64,000 bases of DNA from Dicyema japonicum (lineage: Eukaryota > Dicyemida > Rhombozoa > Dicyemidae), in contig RDEW01000058.1 of the NCBI GenBank assembly GCA_011109175.1, positions 130,033-194,032 on the forward strand. Reading direction: 5' to 3'. Of this stretch, positions 59,151 through 64,000 are shown in pieces (within the stretch, counting starts at the first letter, position 1; the number at the start of each line of letters is the position of its first letter). Under the pieces are notes generated by a model that searched no databases, had not been told where the DNA came from, and was given only the letters and a program-made list of their open reading frames with translations. The translations under genes and the position numbers were made by a program.

Positions 59151-60010
59151 CATTAAAACCAACCCCATTAAGACTTCTCTTACCTTCCCAACTCCATGAT
59201 CTCTTCCACATAAGTAATCCGAGTCCATCTCCTTCAGATATCCGTGCACTCATGTTGAAATCGACTTGTTCGTCGAAGACATTTCTAGTCACGTATTGTT
59301 GTATGATAAAGCAGCCCATGAGGCATTAGCTAGTAGGGAATAATCCATTAGATGTTAGATTTCAGTCTTTCACTCTGTCTTATTGGTTAATTAAAAATTT
59401 AAATCTCGGAAAAATATCATGAAAATCATACCACTTGCAAAGGATAAAGATCATGGAAATTGAAGGTCTTGTGGACTAAGGAATATCTCTCAAACTGAAT
59501 ATAACCTTTTGCTTCCTTTGATCTCGGGACGTCAAAATCGATGGTTTATAAATAATGAACTATCTGATGCTTTAATTTATTTTCGAATCCACAGATTCAC
59601 GGATAGTACCTGAGAGGATAAAAAATACATAATTTTAGCTATGATTGTTTTTTACATAAACTCGCCTTATTTAATCATATAATTATACCGCATTTTTCCA
59701 ATATATTTGTTTTCTACTCCCCGTTAGCATATAACTTTGTGACATTAAGTACGACATAAATTATATAGAACGGTCAAGTTTTATGCTTTTTTTCTTAGTC
59801 TAAGTATTTAAGGCAAAAATATGTTGAATAAAATATTGTATACTGTTGTGGTATGCCAAAACATTTTTCGAAAAGACAACATTGATATCGAGAAGGCGTT
59901 CGACTTGGTCTTCGCGAAGATCCTAACGACATAAATTACCAATAATCTTGAGTCATGATTTATATTCAGAAAACAAGTGATTTTAAATTTCCAGAAATAG
60001 AAATTGCATA
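59151..60010. other. No gene seen
   Basis: AT-rich sequence without assignable coding stretches. Confidence 0.45.
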
Positions 60011-60103
60011 ACTACAGATGTGAAACTCCTTCAAGGGAACATCCATTAATGTGGGAGTAGCAAATGATCCATTTTAATGGGATCCAAGTGTTTTTTGCGA
60101 CAG

Positions 60104-60388
60104 TTATAGTGCATGATGCCACACAGAACAAGGAAGGGAAGAAATAAAAATGAAATCTTCTAACGAGTATCCAGTTGACGCAATCTCGGTCATTAGCCTC
60201 CACAGGGGATTTCTCCAAATATAAAACTGATCTAATCCATTGGTAGGTTCCGAAAGTACAACAGACACGCCTCTGCCAATTTTGAGATGGTCTGTAATTA
60301 TATTGTACAAAATGTCTCTGTGCTTCATGGTAGATAAAAACATGAGCGTAGTGAGGTGGTAAACCTGGAAGACATCGATAGTAGACAA
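60104..60388 (-). pseudogene. Possible DUF2431/BMT5-like methyltransferase fragment
   Basis: Minus ORF with KHRDILYNIITDHLKIGRGV, SVVLSEPTNG, LWRLMTEIASTGYSLEDFIF. The pattern NREL...F......L...G.V.V.L..G.......W.....A...G..L....PF of Rossmann-type DUF2431 proteins could underlie it. The similarity is weak, a longer overlapping ORF runs in another frame (60410-60012), and the expected HPH motif is not seen. Confidence 0.25.
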
Positions 60389-60906
60389 TGAAAAAAAATG
60401 TTTGATTCACAAATTATATGGGGATCATCTGTGTGAAGCTACACATATAGGAATTTATGAATTTTGCTAGTAGTGCAGTCCGACCTCTTTTTGAAGAAAC
60501 CCAAACTTGAGAATACCTCTTTTGGAGGAGAATCTCAATTTTGTTGAGATTTTATCATTTTAATAATAATAATGAAATTTTCTTTAGTAATAAACTTGCA
60601 AATTGGGAAAATTAGTGTGACAATTAATAATTTTTAAATTTGTCATAGAAAATTTAGAAAAAATATGACCGTAAGTTAATTTTTGCAGCAGGACATTTTT
60701 AGCTTCTGGTCCTTTATTTCTTAACAAAGTTTTCTTTGTCAAAGTGGATAACTAAATCGTGACTACAGACGGACTTTTGACTTGAATAAAATCCCTTGCT
60801 TCTCCAACGGTTCATCACTTACCGGAAAGCCTGATTTCCGTCTTCAAATGGGGTTCTGTCTTTAAGTAGCTTAACAACCTGAACATCCATTCAGTTAAAT
60901 CCACAA

Positions 60907-61288
60907 GTGGCATGTATTAACGATGATGTTTTGCGAAATGAGAAGAGGTACAACACTATAATTGAGATCTGCCTAGAGACTTTCCCTATTTTCTTCGAAG
61001 ACCAAAAAAACAGACTCAGTTCAACGAAATGCTTTGTATCTTTTTTTCAACAAACCAAAAAGACCATTCATAACATTCCTGTTCATGTTTAGAAACACAG
61101 ATAACTATGAAAAAAGATACAGAGATCGAATGTGCATATTCTTAAAAGCTGTTCCCAAAGACAGTTTGCCGGTCGACCATTTGAGGATAATTTCTAAATT
61201 TTTAGAAAATGGGATCACCATTGACTCCCATCCTAATCGGCGGTTTGGGTCTAAAAAAGCGAAACTGTTCTCTTACAATATGAAATAG
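60907..61288 (+). other. Two overlapping unidentified ORFs, possibly one gene piece
   Basis: RYNTIIEICLETFPIFFEDQ (60907-61092) passes by a frame change into RNTDNYEKRYRDRMCIFLKA, DHLRIISKFLENGITIDSHP (to 61288). Both look protein-like and could be joined by a tiny intron or a frameshift. No family recognised. Confidence 0.3.
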
Positions 61289-61450
61289 AATTGTACTAGT
61301 TAAACTAATCTCTACCAGTTGCTTTAAGTCTGGAATTCCATCTCATTAGCATGAGTTAGAGTTATGGAGTGGGGTATGTTCGTAATGTAGAATTAAACAG
61401 CTAATGATAAAACACAAAATAGTCGATTAAGCTACTATGTTTACTATAAA

Positions 61451-63052
61451 TTATGACTTTTACTTCCTTTAAATGAGTAGGCTCGGGTATCTACTCGCAC
61501 CCTTTAAAGGGCACAATCCAACTACCTCACCAAATCATTCATCGGTAGTAGCGACGGGCGATGTGTACAAAGGGCAGGGACGTAATCATTGCAGGCTAAT
61601 GACCTGCGATTACTAGGAATTCCTTGTGCAAGAGGAAAAATTAAAAACCTCGATTCCTGTCACGAGGAAATTTTAAGGTTTAGCTTGCTTTGCCAAGCAA
61701 GACTCGCACTGCTTTCTTGTAGCGCGCGTGCAGCCCCGAACGTCTAAGGGCAGTTACAGACCTGTTATTGCTCACTTGCAAGTGTTTAAAACACTGATAC
61801 ATCTAAGATGTCGAACGTCTAGAATCGAAAAACTAATAAGTATTTTTGAGTCTGGTTCGTTATCAGAATTAATCAAACATATCACTCTACCAAACAACAA
61901 CGGTCATGCTCCACCACCACAGTATCAAGAAAAAGATATCAGTCTGTCAATCCTTACTGTGTTCGGCCCGGGTGAGTTTTTTGTGTTGAGTCAAATTGAG
62001 CTACAGGCTCCACTCCTGGTGGTGCCCTTTCGTCAATTCCTTTAAGTTTCAGCTTTGCAACCATACTTCCCCAGAGCCCAAAGACTTTGGTTTCCCGGAA
62101 GCAACCCGCTAATGTACAAATACTTATCAGCGGAGTGCTAGTTAGCATCGTTTATAGTTGGAACTACGACGAGATCTAATCGACTTGGATACTCCAACTG
62201 TCGTTCTTGATTAATGAAAACATCCTTGGGAAATGCTTTCACTGTAGATCGTCCTGCACCGATCTACGAATTTCACCTCTAGCGGTGCAATACGGATGCC
62301 CCGTCTGTCTCTGTTAATCATTACTTTGCTACTGTAACCAATAGAAAAGTCTTATTCTATTATTCCATGCTGAGATATTCAAGCAGAATGCTTGCCCTAA
62401 GCACTCTATTTTGTTCAAGGTATTACACACAACTTGCATGTATTACACACAAGCAAACCGAGATCCAACTACGAGCTTTTCAACTGCAGCAACTTTAGTA
62501 TACACTATTGGAACTGGAATTGCCGCGGCTGCTGGCACCTTGCCCTTCGATTGCCTTCATTAAAGCTTTTACGATTATTTCATTACAATCTCTGGACAAA
62601 TGCCCAGATACGTTATCTATCATCACCATCACTTTATGCCAAAAGTGGATAATTTTCGCACTTGCTGCAATCCATAGATCTGGCAGCCATTTCTCATGCT
62701 CCTCTCCGGAATCGAACCCTGATTCCCCGTTACCCGTTGTAACCACGGTAAGCCACTACCTCACTGTCAACAATTGATGGGGCGGACATCTAATTGATAT
62801 GTCACCGGATATCCGGTGATCAGCAAAATTATCTAGAGTCAACTAATTCTAATAATTTCGTTTTAATAAGCTTTACGCATGTATTAGCTCTAGATTTACA
62901 ACAGTTATTTACCGTCGTTTGACATTATCAAGTAAGTTATGTCCGATTTAATGAGCCGTTCGCGGTTTCGCTCATTAGAGAGCATGAACTTACACTTGCA
63001 TGGCTTAATCTGTAAGATAAGCATATGATCATTCGCAGGATCAGCCTGCTAT
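61451..63052 (-). rRNA. 18S (SSU) ribosomal RNA, single diverged copy
   Basis: Reverse-complement reading from 63052: CTGATCCTGC, CATATGCTTATC, GATTAAGCCATGCA, GTGCCAGCAGCCGCGG, AGGTGAAATTC, AAGGATGTTTTCATTAATCA, CGTAGTTCCAACTATAAACG, CTTAAAGGAATTGACG, GGGCACCACCAGGAGTGGAG, CCCGTCGCTACTACCG, GGAAGTAAAAGTC. That is the whole order of universal SSU blocks over about 1600 bases, shorter than the usual 1.8 kb. Unusual bases occur at near-invariant sites: ACACATCGCCCG for ACACACCGCCCG, and GATCTCGTCG for GATACCGTCG. The last 35 bases (helix 45 region) are not recognisable after 'gtcataa'. No ITS, 5.8S or 28S follows. It may be a strongly diverged lineage's gene or an orphan copy in decay. ORFs over it are meaningless. 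Confidence 0.95.
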
Positions 63053-63273
63053 CTTTTCACAGAAATTACCCACACTTACATGGGAAATACTAGGGAAAAT
63101 GACGCCCGAATGACTCTCGCAATTGCGAAAGAGATGGGATATATGAGCTTCCAAAATTTTGCTGAGTACAGCACACGTGGAAACTTTTTTTAAAGTTACT
63201 CACCTTATATGAGGAGAAAGAGAACTTTAATACTAGACTATTTGTAGAAACCTACAACCAGGTCTGGAAAATC
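63053..63273. other. Junction between 18S and the R2-like fragment
   Basis: Plus-strand open pieces (RENDARMTLAIAKEMGYMSF) may be further R2-like sequence; not securely matched. Confidence 0.3.
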
Positions 63274-63606
63274 ATGGAAGAGCATGATGTTGTTCAACAC
63301 GGGGCTGAACCATTAGCAGAAGAATCAACGAGGACTTACATCAAATCGGTTGTACTGAAGAGAACGCTCGAAAGTATGCTCATTGAACATAAGCATGGGA
63401 TGAAGGTATACGATGAAGAGTACGCCTCTACTACCTCCCAACTTTTAGAACTGGCATGCCATAAGGACAGCCCACTGTACACTAACGGAGATATTTTGAC
63501 TGAATCTGATGTAGAGATGGGGAGTAACAGGGAGGTTATGGCACACTCTTTATCTAAGAGAAGAAGAGGGATTACCAACAATCTGGATCAAAATATGCTT
63601 AATTAG
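63274..63606 (+). mobile_element. R2-like element C-terminal fragment
   Basis: The 110-codon ORF has YIKSVVLKRTLESMLIEHKH, matching YLQSTVLKRTLESLTLEYRR near 38727-38786 of the R2-like element, followed by an unrelated acidic tail before its stop. It represents a second, diverged R2-like family. The endonuclease core that should precede it is not seen before 63274. Confidence 0.65.
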
Positions 63607-64000
63607 TTAATTTACTCGATATTATTATTATTAAATAATTTTTAATTTTTTGTTAATTTGGGCTTCTAAATTTCTCTGAATCTGATTCCCTATAATTATC
63701 AGAGACACATGGCTATTCTCGCTATATATTTCGACGAGGACTCTATTAATTTGAAGACATATATGCGATTTGCTAAAAATGATCTTTTCTAAATTTTAAA
63801 TCTTGAAAAAACTGACTTTAATATTGAAGAGATAAATGTTAATTATCATAATATATAAAAGCAATCATAGCCTGCAAGCGATCCCAATGTGCTGGAAGAA
63901 CGAACGTGTCATTCTAGGATCTCTTTTTAGTCCTGCAAGTCAGTCGATAAACTTTGCCGTTATGGAGCAAGCATATTGAAGAATACATTTGTTTATATTG
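63607..64000. other. No gene seen
   Basis: AT-rich start of the next region; a short open run at 63710 (MAILAIYFDEDSINLKTYMR) is unassigned. Confidence 0.4.

Noticed and set aside
62700-62715. tRNA B-box-like 'ggaatcgaaccctga'
   Set aside because: It is the conserved 18S sequence 'tcagggttcgattcc'; no tRNA cloverleaf surrounds it.
61728-62777. ORFs of 60-105 codons on both strands
   Set aside because: They lie within the 18S rRNA gene.

Overview
Kind of organism. The window is AT-rich eukaryotic DNA packed with broken LINE retrotransposons, DNA-transposon relics and decayed copies of single-copy animal genes (RFT1, DDX1, CPSF3, WASHC2/FAM21, an MPHOSPH10-like tail, a cathepsin L-like peptidase). 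It also has an 18S rRNA gene copy. One gene, RFT1 at 18855-20723, can be read end to end. It gives 530 codons including the stop once ten GT-AG introns are removed, and nine of those introns are only 21-25 nt long. Introns of 21-28 nt also appear in at least five other loci. Metazoan genes with introns this short point to a dicyemid mesozoan; that is an inference, and a myxozoan or another reduced animal is the alternative.

Layout. 1-1108 holds a diverged repeat copy and a LINE 3' end. 1109-8936 (copy A) and 14617-21707 (copy B) are direct copies of one segment carrying MPHOSPH10-like exons, a DDX1 relic interrupted by an ISXO2-type transposase relic, an antisense LINE 3' end and RFT1. RFT1 is intact in B and broken in A (one TAG, one net 1-bp deletion). 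DDX1 is broken in both. The spacer 8937-14616 holds a cathepsin L pseudogene, an integrase-like relic and LINE pieces. 21800-26770 holds a WD40 fragment, a 1.37-kb element with terminal inverted repeats and a Ginger/KRBA2-type integrase relic, and two LINE tails. 26900-29310 is a decayed WASHC2. 29560-35240 holds LINE and IS630-type relics in AT-rich DNA. 35497-38981 is a nearly complete R2-like (restriction-like-endonuclease) retrotransposon with four 1-bp frame breaks. 39000-55780 is mostly LINE debris plus an unidentified membrane-protein remnant and an unresolved coding-like block. 55790-57945 is a CPSF3 pseudogene. 58224-61290 has unidentified ORFs and one more LINE copy. 61451-63052 is 18S rRNA on the minus strand, followed by a 3' fragment of a second R2-like element.

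How it fits together. This is a graveyard locus, not an operon or pathway cluster. Because RFT1 reads without a single indel over 530 codons, the sequence is probably accurate, so the frame breaks elsewhere are probably real decay. At least three LINE types recur as fragments: a jockey-like type (here called J), a type with a C-terminal GKRPDG nuclease-like domain (X), and one with an FGHxLRMD C-terminus (K). One R2-like fragment ends in the J 3' tail, which suggests template switching.
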